NCBI RefSeq assembly: GCF_026339735.1 | Contig: NZ_JAPEQG010000001.1 | Location: forward strand, 3,782,001 to 3,846,000 | From: Streptomyces sp. NBC_01669 | GTDB taxonomy: Bacteria > Actinomycetota > Actinomycetes > Streptomycetales > Streptomycetaceae | DNA length: 64,000 nt | Direction: 5' to 3' | Part shown: piece by piece, positions 17,669 through 25,795 of the stretch | Position numbering within the stretch: position 1 is the stretch's first letter | Layout of the letters: each line of letters begins with the position of its first letter | Notes under the pieces: model-generated | Database searches by the model: none | Seen by the model: only the letters and a program-made list of their open reading frames with translations | Told to the model about the DNA's origin: nothing | Position numbers and translations under genes: made by a program

Positions 17669-17714
17669 GGCGATCTCCGTTAGACAGCTGGCGGTGGGGG
17701 TCCCTGCCCCTGGT

Positions 17715-17755
17715 GCTGGATATCCCCTGAATCTTGATGTGAAGAGATATCCAGC
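17715..17755 (-). promoter_or_regulatory. candidate operator of mdh (TamR/MarR-type palindrome)
   Basis: A perfect 10-bp inverted repeat, GCTGGATATC (17715-17724) and GATATCCAGC (17746-17755), encloses ATCTTGATGTGAAGAGAT, whose core half-site ATCTTGATG matches the half-site ATCTCGATG upstream of idh. It lies 47-87 bases before the mdh start. I recall that the MarR-family regulator TamR of S. coelicolor controls aconitase, mdh and idh; assigning the site to TamR is inference. Confidence 0.5.
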
Positions 17756-17850
17756 GATCAGGCTATCCGACCCGGGACCTCCCGGCCGCCCGGCCCCCTG
17801 TGGCACCGCACACAGCCGGTCACTCACCGCTCACCGAACCCCGCCCGTTC

Positions 17851-18897
17851 TCACTCGGCGGCGGCGGTGGTGCACCCCTTCGTACCGGAGGCGAGGGTCG
17901 CGCATGCCCTGGCGTCGGCGGCCTTCTTCACTGCGACCATTGGGGTGTACGCGTCCGCGTCGGCGTCGACCGTGCCGTCCTGCCGCGCGGCAGCGCCCGC
18001 GGTGATCCGTACCGTGTCCCCCCGGACGGCATCGGTGATGCGGGCCCACGCCGCGCCACACGTCCTGCTGTAGCGCACCTCGACGAGGCTTCCGCCGACC
18101 GTGGCGCTGGAGACCGTACGCGCGGACCGGCCGCCGCACCCCATGCCCTCCGGGTCCCGGCCCGTGCAGTCGGCGCCGCTGCACCCGACCCCGGCGGGCG
18201 GTGCGGACGCACCGGTCGTCGACGATGCGGACGACGGGTCGGCCGCGGCCTTCCCCCCGTTGTCGTCGCCGCCCGGACGGGTCAGGAGTACCGCGGCGGC
18301 CAGCACCAGCAGTGCGCCCACCACACCGGTGACCAACAGGGTCAGCCTGCGGCGGTCGGCCGGCTCCCTCCGGGCGCCGTCGGGCCGGCGCGGCCGGTTC
18401 TCCGACTCCGGCGCCCGTGGTGCGTTCCCATGCTGGATCGGTACGGATGGCGGGCGGCCCCCGCCGCCCGCACCCGCGCCTTCACCCTCGTCCACGGCCG
18501 TGCCGGTGGTCCGGCCGCCGAAGCGGCGGCTCCTGTCGTCGCCCAACGGGTTCGGCCCGAACTCGCCGAGCGCCGCACGCGCCTGCGCGACCCGGATGCC
18601 TTCCATCGTCAGGTCGTGGCGCATCTCGGAGCGGCTCCAGGCCCGCTCCGCCAACTCCCACATGGTGGCCAGATGCGCCTGGTCGGTGCCCGTGACCTCG
18701 GCCAGAGCGACGATCGCCCCTTCGGGCGCGAGCAACCGCCCGTTCAGATAGCGCTCCCACGACGTCTTGCTGTAGCCCGTGCGGTCGGCCACCGCTGCGA
18801 CACTCAGCCCGGTGCGGTCGATGAGCCTGCGCAGCTGGCCCGCAAACTCCCTCACCTGCGGGTCGAGTTCATCCGGTAATGCCTTCCAACGAGGCAT
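17851..18897 (-). CDS. XRE-type HTH, membrane-anchored protein with C-terminal DUF2690 domain; contains a TTA codon
   Basis: A 348-residue protein. An N-terminal helix-turn-helix (LRRLIDRTGLSVAAVADRTGYSKTSWERYLNG, in pieces; residues ~22-55) is followed by a Gly/Pro/Arg-rich linker, one transmembrane segment (LLVTGVVGALLVLAAAVLL, ~188-206) and an outer domain with several Cys (GCSGADCTGRDPEGMGCGG) of the DUF2690 type. It joins a cytoplasmic DNA-binding domain to an extracytoplasmic domain. Codon 7 is TTA (complement of 18877-18879), the rare Leu codon read by the bldA tRNA, so translation should depend on bldA and development. It is upstream of mdh on the same strand. Confidence 0.8.
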   Translation of the reverse strand: MPRWKALPDELDPQVREFAGQLRRLIDRTGLSVAAVADRTGYSKTSWERYLNGRLLAPEGAIVALAEVTGTDQAHLATMWELAERAWSRSEMRHDLTMEGIRVAQARAALGEFGPNPLGDDRSRRFGGRTTGTAVDEGEGAGAGGGGRPPSVPIQHGNAPRAPESENRPRRPDGARREPADRRRLTLLVTGVVGALLVLAAAVLLTRPGGDDNGGKAAADPSSASSTTGASAPPAGVGCSGADCTGRDPEGMGCGGRSARTVSSATVGGSLVEVRYSRTCGAAWARITDAVRGDTVRITAGAAARQDGTVDADADAYTPMVAVKKAADARACATLASGTKGCTTAAAE

Positions 18898-19288
18898 TGT
18901 TCCCCCCTCCGTTCCCCCGAACGTGCTTGGCGTGCCCCGCCCTTCCGTCGCCCTGTCGTTCCCCCTGCCCCGATACGGCGGTCACCGTTCCGGACTACCC
19001 AGAAGGATGCCCGGAGGCAGGCTGCCAGTTCCGGGAGAGGTGGCGCACGGTGGCATTCCGGGGGTCGGCGAGCGCCCTCGCGCGCCCCCTTCCGTGGTGC
19101 TCCGTCGCGCCGGACCGCCACCGTTGCGCAGCGATCACACCGTGGCGGAATGGTCACTTCCGTGCCACAGGCCCCTGACCTCCCTTGATCCCTGACACTC
19201 CGTCGACAAAGCTGACGTCAGGTCGGGGCAGGGCCGCTCAAGTCGCCACGCTCCGGGGACATCTGTGCTCCGGTGGGCTCCGGCCTCG
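18898..19288. other. intergenic region upstream of the HTH-DUF2690 gene
   Basis: About 390 bases without a convincing gene. It must hold the promoter of the HTH gene (reading left). I see an imperfect hairpin near 19141-19168 (GTGGCGGAA and TTCCGTGCCAC) but no clear operator, tRNA or small gene with a ribosome binding site. Confidence 0.5.
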
Positions 19289-19324
19289 GGTGTCCGTCCC
19301 TTCTCGGGGGAGGGGACGGACACC
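19289..19324 (-). terminator. hairpin terminator after idh
   Basis: A perfect 12-bp inverted repeat, GGTGTCCGTCCC (19289-19300) and GGGACGGACACC (19313-19324), with a 12-base loop, starts 35 bases beyond the idh stop. Confidence 0.75.
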
Positions 19325-19358
19325 ACAGATCAGCGTGCGGGCAGTCGGGGCGAGGCCA

Positions 19359-20579
19359 TCAGAGCGACGCGATCTTCTTCTGCAGGTTCACATCGAGCAC
19401 GTCCAGAAACTCCTCCGTGGTCAGCCACGGGGCGTCCGCGGAGATCAGCCGCGCCAGGTCCTTCGTCATCCGACCGCCTTCCACGGTCTCGACGCAGACC
19501 CGCTCCAGCGCTTCGGCGAACGCGACCACCTCGGGCGTGCCGTCCAGTCTGCCTCGGTGGGCGAGTCCGCGGGTCCAGGCGAAGATCGACGCGATCGGGT
19601 TGGTCGACGTCGCCTCGCCGCGCCGGTGCCGGCGGTAATGACGGGTGACCGTGCCGTGCGCGGCCTCCGCCTCGACGGTCCTGCCGTCGGGGGACGTCAG
19701 CACCGAAGTCATCAGGCCGAGCGAGCCGAACCCCTGCGCGACGACGTCGGACTGGACATCGCCGTCGTAGTTCTTGCAGGCCCAGACATAGCCGCCCTCC
19801 CACTTGAGCGCCGAGGCGACCATGTCGTCGATCAGGCGGTGCTCGTAGGTGAGACCCGCCTCCGCGAAGTCCGCACCGAACTCGGTGTCGAAGACTTCCT
19901 GGAAGATGTCCTTGAAGCGGCCGTCGTACGTCGTGAGGACGGTGTTCTTCGTCGACAGGTACACCGGGTAGGCGCGCGCCAGTCCATAGCGGAACGAGGC
20001 ACGCGCGAAGTCGCGGATCGCCTCGTCGTGGTTGTACATCGACAGCGCGACACCGGCACCCGGGTACTCGTGGACCTCGACCTCGACGGGCTCGGAGCCG
20101 TCCTTCGGCGTGTAGGTCATGGTGAGGGTCCCCGGGCCGGGGATGTTCAGTTCGGTGGCGCGGTACTGGTCGCCGAAGGCGTGCCGTCCGACGACAACGG
20201 GCTTGGTCCAGCCCGGGACGAGCCGCGGCACGTTCTGCATGATGACCGGCTCGCGGAAGACGACGCCGCCGAGGATGTTGCGGATGGTGCCGTTCGGCGA
20301 GCGGTACATCGCCTTGAGCCCGAACTCCTCGACCCGCTCCCTGTCCGGCGTGATCGTGGCGCACTTGATGCCGACGCCGTACTTCTTGATGGCGTGGGCG
20401 GCGTCGACCGTCACCCGGTCGTCGGTGGCGTCCCGGTGCTCGATGCCCAGGTCGAAGTACTTCAGCTCGATATCGAGGTACGGCAGGATCAGCCGGTCCT
20501 TGATGAAGGACCAGATGATGCGGGTCATCTCGTCGCCGTCGAGCTCGACGACGGGGCTGGCTACCTTGATCTTGGCCAT
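19359..20579 (-). CDS. idh: NADP-dependent isocitrate dehydrogenase
   Basis: A 406-residue homodimeric isocitrate dehydrogenase of the type shared with eukaryotic NADP enzymes. It makes 2-oxoglutarate, CO2 and NADPH. Visible signatures are VELDGDEMTRIIWSFIKD at the start, ATITPDRERVEEF, the phosphate-binding SPNGTIRN loop, KPVVVGRHAFGDQYRAT, IDDMVASALKWEGGYVWACKNYDGDVQSD (metal-binding Asp residues) and the NADP-binding EAAHGTVTRHYRRH. GAGAGGG precedes ATG 20579. Upstream lie overlapping palindromes (20614-20646) that resemble the mdh operator. Confidence 0.97.
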   Translation of the reverse strand: MAKIKVASPVVELDGDEMTRIIWSFIKDRLILPYLDIELKYFDLGIEHRDATDDRVTVDAAHAIKKYGVGIKCATITPDRERVEEFGLKAMYRSPNGTIRNILGGVVFREPVIMQNVPRLVPGWTKPVVVGRHAFGDQYRATELNIPGPGTLTMTYTPKDGSEPVEVEVHEYPGAGVALSMYNHDEAIRDFARASFRYGLARAYPVYLSTKNTVLTTYDGRFKDIFQEVFDTEFGADFAEAGLTYEHRLIDDMVASALKWEGGYVWACKNYDGDVQSDVVAQGFGSLGLMTSVLTSPDGRTVEAEAAHGTVTRHYRRHRRGEATSTNPIASIFAWTRGLAHRGRLDGTPEVVAFAEALERVCVETVEGGRMTKDLARLISADAPWLTTEEFLDVLDVNLQKKIASL

Positions 20580-20613
20580 GGAGCGGACACATCCCTCTCA
20601 CGCTTCGAGGATT

Positions 20614-20646
20614 TATCTCGATGCCAAGATACTCGACATCGAGATA
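20614..20646 (-). promoter_or_regulatory. overlapping palindromic operators upstream of idh
   Basis: TATCTCGATG (20614-20623) and CATCGAGATA (20637-20646) form a perfect 10-bp inverted repeat. Between them a third half-site makes two overlapping sites: TATCTCGATGCCAAGATA (20614-20631) and an inner CTCGACATCGAG palindrome. They lie 35-67 bases before the idh start. The half-site ATCTYGATG recurs upstream of mdh. A MarR-family regulator such as TamR is the best guess. Confidence 0.55.
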
Positions 20647-20676
20647 CATGGTGGCGGCTTTCTCCCCTGCACAGAA

Positions 20677-20717
20677 CCGCGGCCCCCTCGCACCGGTCGG
20701 GTGCGAGGGGGCCGCGG
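20677..20717 (-). terminator. very strong terminator after the folD-DUF3017 operon
   Basis: A perfect 18-bp stem (20677-20694 with 20700-20717) with a five-base loop lies just past the stop of the DUF3017 gene. It insulates idh, which is downstream on the same strand, from the folD operon. Confidence 0.88.
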
Positions 20718-20739
20718 CGGGGCCGGACGGGCGGCGATG

Positions 20740-21552
20740 TCAGCGGATCGTGAACCGGACCGCGTGCTCCAGAAAGGGGATGTCGAGCCATGGCTTGGGC
20801 TGCGCCACAAGTGCGAGCATCACGATCAGGACGCCCAGGAGCCCGTACGTCACCAGGTCCGTGAAGCGGGAACGGACCGCGAGCATGCCCACCGAGGGGA
20901 CGACGCAGCGCAGCACGGCGCCCCCGACGAGGGCAGCGCCGATCAGTATCGTGCCGATCCGGAAGGCCTCGGCGAAGGGGTTCAGGGCGACGATCAGCAG
21001 TCCGACCCCGGCCGTGCAGAGCACGGCCAGCAGCGGCCACTGACGGGCCGGGGCCGGCGCGTCCCCGGAGGCGGCCCGGCCGCCGCCCTCGGGGCGGGCG
21101 GTGTCCCGGGTGAACGACGGGAACCGCCGCGACCGGCGCGGGGCACCATCGGGCGCGGGGGCGGAGACGGCGTCGTCCGGGCCCCGGTCCGAGCCGTTGC
21201 CGTCGGAGCCCTCGCCCTCGGCTCCGCTGTCCGGCTCGCCGCCGCCGGAGCCGCGCGCACCGCCGTCGAAGTCGCCGCCCGCGCCGGCATCCGCGCCGGA
21301 ACCGGGTGCCGAGCCCGCATCGGCGCCGGAAGCCGGGCCCGCGTCCGCGCCGGGACCGTCCTCCGGCCCGGTTCCCGAGTCGCCGCCCCGCCGCACGTCC
21401 GCACCCCGGGCCGGCCGGGCACCGTCGCCCGATGCCGCCCCGCCGGAGGCCTCCACCGCAGTCACTCCCTCACCCGGCGGCGTCGGAATCGTCCGGTCCG
21501 CCGCGGCGGCCGGATCGGCCGGACTCGTACCAGGACTCGTACCAGCACCCAT
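20740..21552 (-). CDS. DUF3017-type membrane protein with long disordered N-terminus
   Basis: A 270-residue protein. The first ~165 residues are low-complexity (Gly, Ala, Asp, Ser, Pro), followed by a hydrophobic domain with three or four transmembrane segments (WPLLAVLCTAGVGLLIVAL, IGTILIGAALVGGAVLRCVV, YGLLGVLIVMLALVAQ) and a short end WLDIPFLEHAVRF. DUF3017 proteins are commonly found behind folD in actinobacteria, as here (31-base gap), so it is probably in the folD transcript. Function unknown. The disordered part is unusually long, and GC-rich hexamer-like repeats (GAxAG) suggest expansion by slippage. Confidence 0.8.
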   Translation of the reverse strand: MGAGTSPGTSPADPAAAADRTIPTPPGEGVTAVEASGGAASGDGARPARGADVRRGGDSGTGPEDGPGADAGPASGADAGSAPGSGADAGAGGDFDGGARGSGGGEPDSGAEGEGSDGNGSDRGPDDAVSAPAPDGAPRRSRRFPSFTRDTARPEGGGRAASGDAPAPARQWPLLAVLCTAGVGLLIVALNPFAEAFRIGTILIGAALVGGAVLRCVVPSVGMLAVRSRFTDLVTYGLLGVLIVMLALVAQPKPWLDIPFLEHAVRFTIR

Positions 21553-21583
21553 GGGGTTCCTTCCGGATCAGGTCAGCATCAGG

Positions 21584-22462
21584 TCAGCCGGCGGAGCCGG
21601 AAGACGCGGCAGCCGCATCGCGCTCGGCCGCCTCGACCACGTTGACGAGCAGCTGGGCGCGGGTCATCGGGCCCACACCGCCCGGGTTCGGGGAGATCCA
21701 CGCGGCGACGTCGGCCACACCGGGGTGCACATCGCCGACGATCTTGCCGTGCTCGTCCCGGCTGACGCCGACGTCGAGCACGGCCGCGCCCGGCTTCACG
21801 TCCTCGGGCTTGATGATGTGCGGTACACCCGCAGCGGCGACGATGATGTCGGCCTGCTTGAGCTGGGCGGAGAGGTCACGCGTACCGGTGTGGCACTGGG
21901 TGACGGTGGCGTTCTCGGACTTACGGGTCAGCAGCAGCGGGATCGAGCGGCCGATGGTGACACCGCGGCCGACGACCACGACGTGCGCTCCGTTGATCTC
22001 CACACCATGGTGGCGGAGCAGCTGGACGACGCCCTGCGGGGTGCACGGCAGCGGACCCGTCTCGTTCAGTACGAGGCGGCCGAGGTTCATCGGGTGCAGA
22101 CCATCGGCGTCCTTGGCCGGATCCATCAGTTCCAGGACACGGTTGGTGTCGATGCCCTTGGGAAGGGGAAGCTGCACGATGTAACCCGTGCAGTCGGGGT
22201 TCGCGTTGAGCTCCCGTACGACGTCCTCGATCTCCTCCTGGGTGGCGGTGTCGGGGAGTTCGCGCTGGATGGAGCCGATGCCGACCTGCGCGCAGTCGCG
22301 GTGCTTGCCGTTCACGTACCACCGGCTGCCCGGGTCGTCCCCGACGAGCAGGGTTCCCAGGCCAGGGGTGATGCCCTGCGCCTTGAGGGCCGCCACGCGG
22401 ACGGTCAGATCGGACTTGATCGCGGCTGCGGTGGTCTTGCCATCGAGAATCTGGGCAGTCAT
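21584..22462 (-). CDS. folD: methylenetetrahydrofolate dehydrogenase/cyclohydrolase
   Basis: A 292-residue bifunctional enzyme that interconverts 5,10-methylene-, methenyl- and 10-formyl-tetrahydrofolate, supplying formyl groups to the purine enzymes PurN and PurH encoded nearby. Signatures are VGDDPGSRWYVNGKHRDCAQVGI (Tyr and Lys of the active site), GYIVQLPLPKGID, PAKDADGLHPMNLG, VVVVGRGVTIGRSIPLLL (NADP site) and the C-terminal NPGGVGPMTRAQLL. ATG 22462 is chosen to match the family start (MTAQILDGK), with GAGGATGGG upstream. Confidence 0.96.
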   Translation of the reverse strand: MTAQILDGKTTAAAIKSDLTVRVAALKAQGITPGLGTLLVGDDPGSRWYVNGKHRDCAQVGIGSIQRELPDTATQEEIEDVVRELNANPDCTGYIVQLPLPKGIDTNRVLELMDPAKDADGLHPMNLGRLVLNETGPLPCTPQGVVQLLRHHGVEINGAHVVVVGRGVTIGRSIPLLLTRKSENATVTQCHTGTRDLSAQLKQADIIVAAAGVPHIIKPEDVKPGAAVLDVGVSRDEHGKIVGDVHPGVADVAAWISPNPGGVGPMTRAQLLVNVVEAAERDAAAASSGSAG

Positions 22463-22594
22463 GGTTCCCATCCTCGCGGATGACCCCGCCCGCATACCAA
22501 TTCTGGGTGTCGCCGGTGGCCATCAGATTGCGCTTGCACAACACATACGGCTACTGACTGGACAAAAAGCTGATGTCAAGACCACGATGAGCCG

Positions 22595-22825
22595 CGCAGC
22601 ACCGCGGGCAGTGTCGGGGGGACAGGCCGTTCTGATTGCGCACCATTCCTCCGCGCGGACCGCGTCGTCCCCGCACATTTTGCAACGGAGGAATTTCGCC
22701 ATGAGCAACGGCGACCCGAACAACCCCTATGGCCAGCCGCAGGGCGGGCAGCCGGGCTACGGCTACCCCCAGCAGGCCCCGCAGGGCGTGCCGCAGCAGG
22801 GTTACGGCTACCCGCAGGCCCCGCC
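22595..22825 (+). repeat. tandem-duplication unit, copy 1 (leader plus N-terminal coding)
   Basis: 231 bases that match 23320-23550 with only four differences, all in a short stretch of the leader, and no gaps (constant offset of 725 bases). It covers 106 bases of 5' leader with the ribosome binding site and the first 125 bases of the coding region. Similarity stops sharply where the Pro/Gln-rich segment ends. Confidence 0.95.
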
Positions 22826-23291
22826 GGTGCAGGGCGGCTATGGCTTCCCCGGTGTGCCCACCGAGATGCCGGGCGGCGTGAAGGCGGCCCGGGTCATGCT
22901 CTACGTGATCACTGGCCTGCAGGTCATCGGCGCGGTCATCTTCGCGATCGCCGCTGCGGCCGTGCAGGCCGCCAAGAACGACGCGACGCTCAAGGACGAC
23001 GTTCAGTTCCAGCAGCTTGCCGACTACTCCGGCAATGCCCTGTGGGGCGTCGTGGCCTTCGCAGTGCTGTGGGGCGTCCTTGCCGTATTCCTGGCCGTGA
23101 AGTTCGGCAAGGGGACCAATGGCATCCGCATCACGGCGATCATCTTCGGTGCGATCACCGCGATTCTCGGTATCTACCCGTTCGTCATCTTCGGTCTCGT
23201 CCACACGGTTCTCGCCGTGCTGATCATCGTCTTCGTCGCGAGGGCCGACGGCAACGCCTGGTTCAACCGCCAGCAGCAGCCGCAGTACTGA
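22701..23291 (+). CDS. Pro/Gly/Gln-rich membrane protein, duplicated paralogue 1
   Basis: A 196-residue protein. Residues 1-55 are a repetitive Gly/Tyr/Pro/Gln stretch (PGYGYPQQAP, QQGYGYPQAPP), followed by four transmembrane segments (VMLYVITGLQVIGAVIFAIAAA, ALWGVVAFAVLWGVLAVFLAV, ITAIIFGAITAILGIYPFVIFGL, VLAVLIIVFVA) and a short end. This layout is common in actinobacterial membrane proteins of unknown function (DUF4064/DUF4190-like). GGAGG lies 10 bases before ATG 22701. The leader and the first ~42 codons are nearly identical to those of the following gene, but the membrane domain differs. Confidence 0.82.
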   Translation: MSNGDPNNPYGQPQGGQPGYGYPQQAPQGVPQQGYGYPQAPPVQGGYGFPGVPTEMPGGVKAARVMLYVITGLQVIGAVIFAIAAAAVQAAKNDATLKDDVQFQQLADYSGNALWGVVAFAVLWGVLAVFLAVKFGKGTNGIRITAIIFGAITAILGIYPFVIFGLVHTVLAVLIIVFVARADGNAWFNRQQQPQY

Positions 23292-23319
23292 TCCGGCCGC
23301 GGGCCTGTCGGCCCGCCCT

Positions 23320-23550
23320 CGCAGCACCGCGGGCAGTGTCGGGGGGACAGGTCGTTCTGATCATGCACCATTCCTCCGCGCGGACCGCGTCGTCCCCGCA
23401 CATTTTGCAACGGAGGAATTTCGCCATGAGCAACGGCGACCCGAACAACCCCTATGGCCAGCCGCAGGGCGGGCAGCCGGGCTACGGCTACCCCCAGCAG
23501 GCCCCGCAGGGCGTGCCGCAGCAGGGTTACGGCTACCCGCAGGCCCCGCC
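23320..23550 (+). repeat. tandem-duplication unit, copy 2
   Basis: The partner of 22595-22825, displaced by exactly 725 bases, with four mismatches in 231 bases. It carries the leader, ribosome binding site and N-terminal coding part of the second paralogue. Because the downstream coding parts have diverged far more, recent gene conversion of this segment is likely. Confidence 0.95.
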
Positions 23551-24001
23551 CGTCCAGCCCGGTTACGGCTTCCCGGGCGCACCGGTCGAGATGCCGGGAG
23601 GCGTGAAGGCAGCACGGGTGATGCTGTGGGTGGTTGCCGCCTTCCAGATCATCGCCGCCATCATCGCGTTCGCGGGCATGAGCGCCGTCTCCGACGCGGT
23701 CGACAATGCCGGCACCACGGCGGCTGACACCCAGACGATCGAGAACTTCGGCAAGGGCATCCTGGCGTTCATCGCCGTGCTCGCCCTGATCTTCGCCGGA
23801 CTCTCCATCGCGCTGGCGCTCAAGATGAAGTCCGGCGGCAACGCCACCCGCGTCTGCACCATCGTCTACGGCGCGTTCATCTGCCTCGGTGGCATCTTCC
23901 AGCTGCCGCTGGGCATCGTCACCATCGCGCTCGGCGTTCTGATCATCGTCTTCGTGGCGAAGTCGGACGGCGCCGCCTGGTTCCAGCGCCCGCGCGCCTG
24001 A
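23426..24001 (+). CDS. Pro/Gly/Gln-rich membrane protein, duplicated paralogue 2
   Basis: A 191-residue protein. The N-terminal 42 residues are identical to paralogue 1. The membrane domain has four segments (ARVMLWVVAAFQIIAAIIAF, ILAFIAVLALIFAGLSIALAL, VCTIVYGAFICLGGIFQLPLGI, ALGVLIIVFVA) and ends DGAAWFQRPRA, similar in plan to but diverged from paralogue 1. The identical leader, with CGGAGGAATTTCGCC before the ATG, predicts the same translation control. A strong terminator follows at 24042. Function unknown. Confidence 0.82.
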   Translation: MSNGDPNNPYGQPQGGQPGYGYPQQAPQGVPQQGYGYPQAPPVQPGYGFPGAPVEMPGGVKAARVMLWVVAAFQIIAAIIAFAGMSAVSDAVDNAGTTAADTQTIENFGKGILAFIAVLALIFAGLSIALALKMKSGGNATRVCTIVYGAFICLGGIFQLPLGIVTIALGVLIIVFVAKSDGAAWFQRPRA

Positions 24002-24041
24002 GCCGAGCGACCGCTGCGGTCGACTCGGCGCACAGTGGCAC

Positions 24042-24085
24042 ATGGCCGAAGGCCGTAACCCGCGTGGGTTACGGCCTTCGGCCAT
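24042..24085. terminator. bidirectional terminator between the duplicated genes and purH
   Basis: A perfect 20-bp stem (24042-24061 with 24066-24085) with the loop GCGT lies between two convergent genes and is followed by TTCTG on the plus strand. It can stop transcription from both sides. Confidence 0.9.
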
Positions 24086-24241
24086 TTCTGCGCCCCCGAC
24101 CGGCGCCCCGGGTCGTACGGGCCCCGCCGGACAGTTCGGACCGCCGACCTGACCCGCGCCGCACGCGCCTCTTCGCCGGGGCAGCGCAAGGGGCGCCGCC
24201 CGGAGACCTGCTCCGGGAGACGCCCTCGGCGTTCGGACCGC

Positions 24242-25795
24242 TCAGTGGAAGAAGTGCCGCGTACCCGTGAAGTACATCGTCACGCCCGCCTTCCTCGCGG
24301 CCTCGACGACCAGCTCGTCACGGACCGAACCGCCGGGCTGGGCCACGGCCTTGATGCCGGCCGCGGTAAGGATCTCCAGGCCGTCCGGGAACGGGAAGAA
24401 CGCGTCCGAGGCGGCGTACGCGCCGCGCGCCCGCTCCTCGCCCGCCCGCTCGACGGCGAGCTTCGCGGAGTCGACGCGGTTGACCTGGCCCATTCCGACG
24501 CCGACCGAGGCACCGCCCTTGGCGAGCAGGATGGCGTTGGACTTGACCGCGCGGCAGGCCTTCCAGGCGAAGGCGAGCTCGGCGAGCTCGTCCGCGGAGA
24601 GCGCCTCACCGGTGGCGAGGGTCCAGTTGGCCGGGTTGTCGCCGTCGGCCTGGAGCCGGTCGGTGACCTGAAGCAGCGCGCCGCCGTCGATCGGCTTGAC
24701 CTCGACCTCGGAGCTCGGGGCGTCGGGGCAGCGCAGCACGCGGATGTTCTTCTTGCGGGTGAGGATCTCGACCGCGCCGTCCTCGTACGCCGGGGCGACG
24801 ATGACCTCGGTGAAGATCTCCGCGACCTGCTCGGCCATGGCGACGGTCACCGGACGGTTGACGGCGATGACGCCGCCGAAGGCCGACAGCGGGTCGCAGG
24901 CGTGCGCGTTGCGGTGCGCCTCGGCGACGTCGTCGGCGATCGCGATGCCGCACGGGTTCGCGTGCTTGATGATCGCGACGCACGGCTCGGCGTGGTCGTA
25001 CGCGGCCCGGCGCGCGGCGTCGGTGTCCGTGTAGTTGTTGTACGACATCTCCTTGCCGTGCAGCTGCTCCGCCTCGGCCAGGCCGCCGGAGCCGGAGGTG
25101 TAGAGCGCGGCGGGCTGGTGCGGGTTCTCGCCGTACCGCAGGACGTTGCTGCGCCCGTACGTCGTACCGAAGAAGTCGGGGAAGCCCGAGTCGTCGGCGG
25201 CGGCGTAGTCGTCCGCGAACCAGGAGGCGACGGCCACGTCGTACGCGGCGGTGTGCTGGAACGCCTCGGCGGCCAGCCGCTTGCGCGTGGTCAGGTCGAA
25301 GCCACCCGCCTCGACCGCGGCAAGCACGTCGGCGTACCGCTCGGGGCTGGTGACGACGGCCACGGACGGGTGGTTCTTGGCGGCGGCGCGGACCATCGAC
25401 GGGCCGCCGATGTCGATCTGCTCCACGCACTCGTCGGCGGAGGCACCGGAAGCGACGGTCTCCTTGAACGGGTACAGGTTGACGACGACGAGGTCGAAGG
25501 GCTCGACACCCAGCTCGGCGAGCTGCTCGCGGTGGGCGTCCAGGCGCAGGTCGGCGAGGATGCCGGCGTGGACGCGCGGGTGCAGCGTCTTCACGCGGCC
25601 GTCGAGGCACTCGGGGAAGCCGGTGAGCTCCTCGACCTTGGTGACCGGCACACCGGCAGCGGCGATTTTCCCGGCGGTCGAACCGGTGGAGACGAGTTCG
25701 ACGCCCGCCTCGTGCAGACCGCGGGCGAGGTCTTCGAGCCCCGTCTTGTCGTAGACACTGACCAGGGCGCGGCGGATGGGCTTATTCACCGACAT
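24242..25795 (-). CDS. purH: bifunctional AICAR transformylase/IMP cyclohydrolase
   Basis: A 517-residue bifunctional enzyme for the last two steps of IMP synthesis. The N-terminal MGS-like cyclohydrolase domain has RRALVSVYDKTGLEDLARGL, STGSTAGKIA and TLHPRVHAGIL. The C-terminal transformylase domain has NVLRYGENPHQPAALY, AIIKHANPCGIA, LSAFGGVIAVN, KSNAILLA and the end AGVTMYFTGTRHFFH. ATG 25795 is chosen as the family start (MSVNKPIRRAL). It overlaps the end of purN by 14 bases, so the two are translationally coupled in one purN-purH operon. 10-formyl-THF comes from FolD encoded nearby. Confidence 0.97.
   Translation of the reverse strand: MSVNKPIRRALVSVYDKTGLEDLARGLHEAGVELVSTGSTAGKIAAAGVPVTKVEELTGFPECLDGRVKTLHPRVHAGILADLRLDAHREQLAELGVEPFDLVVVNLYPFKETVASGASADECVEQIDIGGPSMVRAAAKNHPSVAVVTSPERYADVLAAVEAGGFDLTTRKRLAAEAFQHTAAYDVAVASWFADDYAAADDSGFPDFFGTTYGRSNVLRYGENPHQPAALYTSGSGGLAEAEQLHGKEMSYNNYTDTDAARRAAYDHAEPCVAIIKHANPCGIAIADDVAEAHRNAHACDPLSAFGGVIAVNRPVTVAMAEQVAEIFTEVIVAPAYEDGAVEILTRKKNIRVLRCPDAPSSEVEVKPIDGGALLQVTDRLQADGDNPANWTLATGEALSADELAELAFAWKACRAVKSNAILLAKGGASVGVGMGQVNRVDSAKLAVERAGEERARGAYAASDAFFPFPDGLEILTAAGIKAVAQPGGSVRDELVVEAARKAGVTMYFTGTRHFFH

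Noticed and set aside
20740..21552. Repeat array or CRISPR-like repetition in the Gly/Ala/Asp-rich DUF3017 N-terminus
   Set aside because: The repetition is codon-level low complexity in a disordered protein segment, without equal spacers or conserved repeat units.
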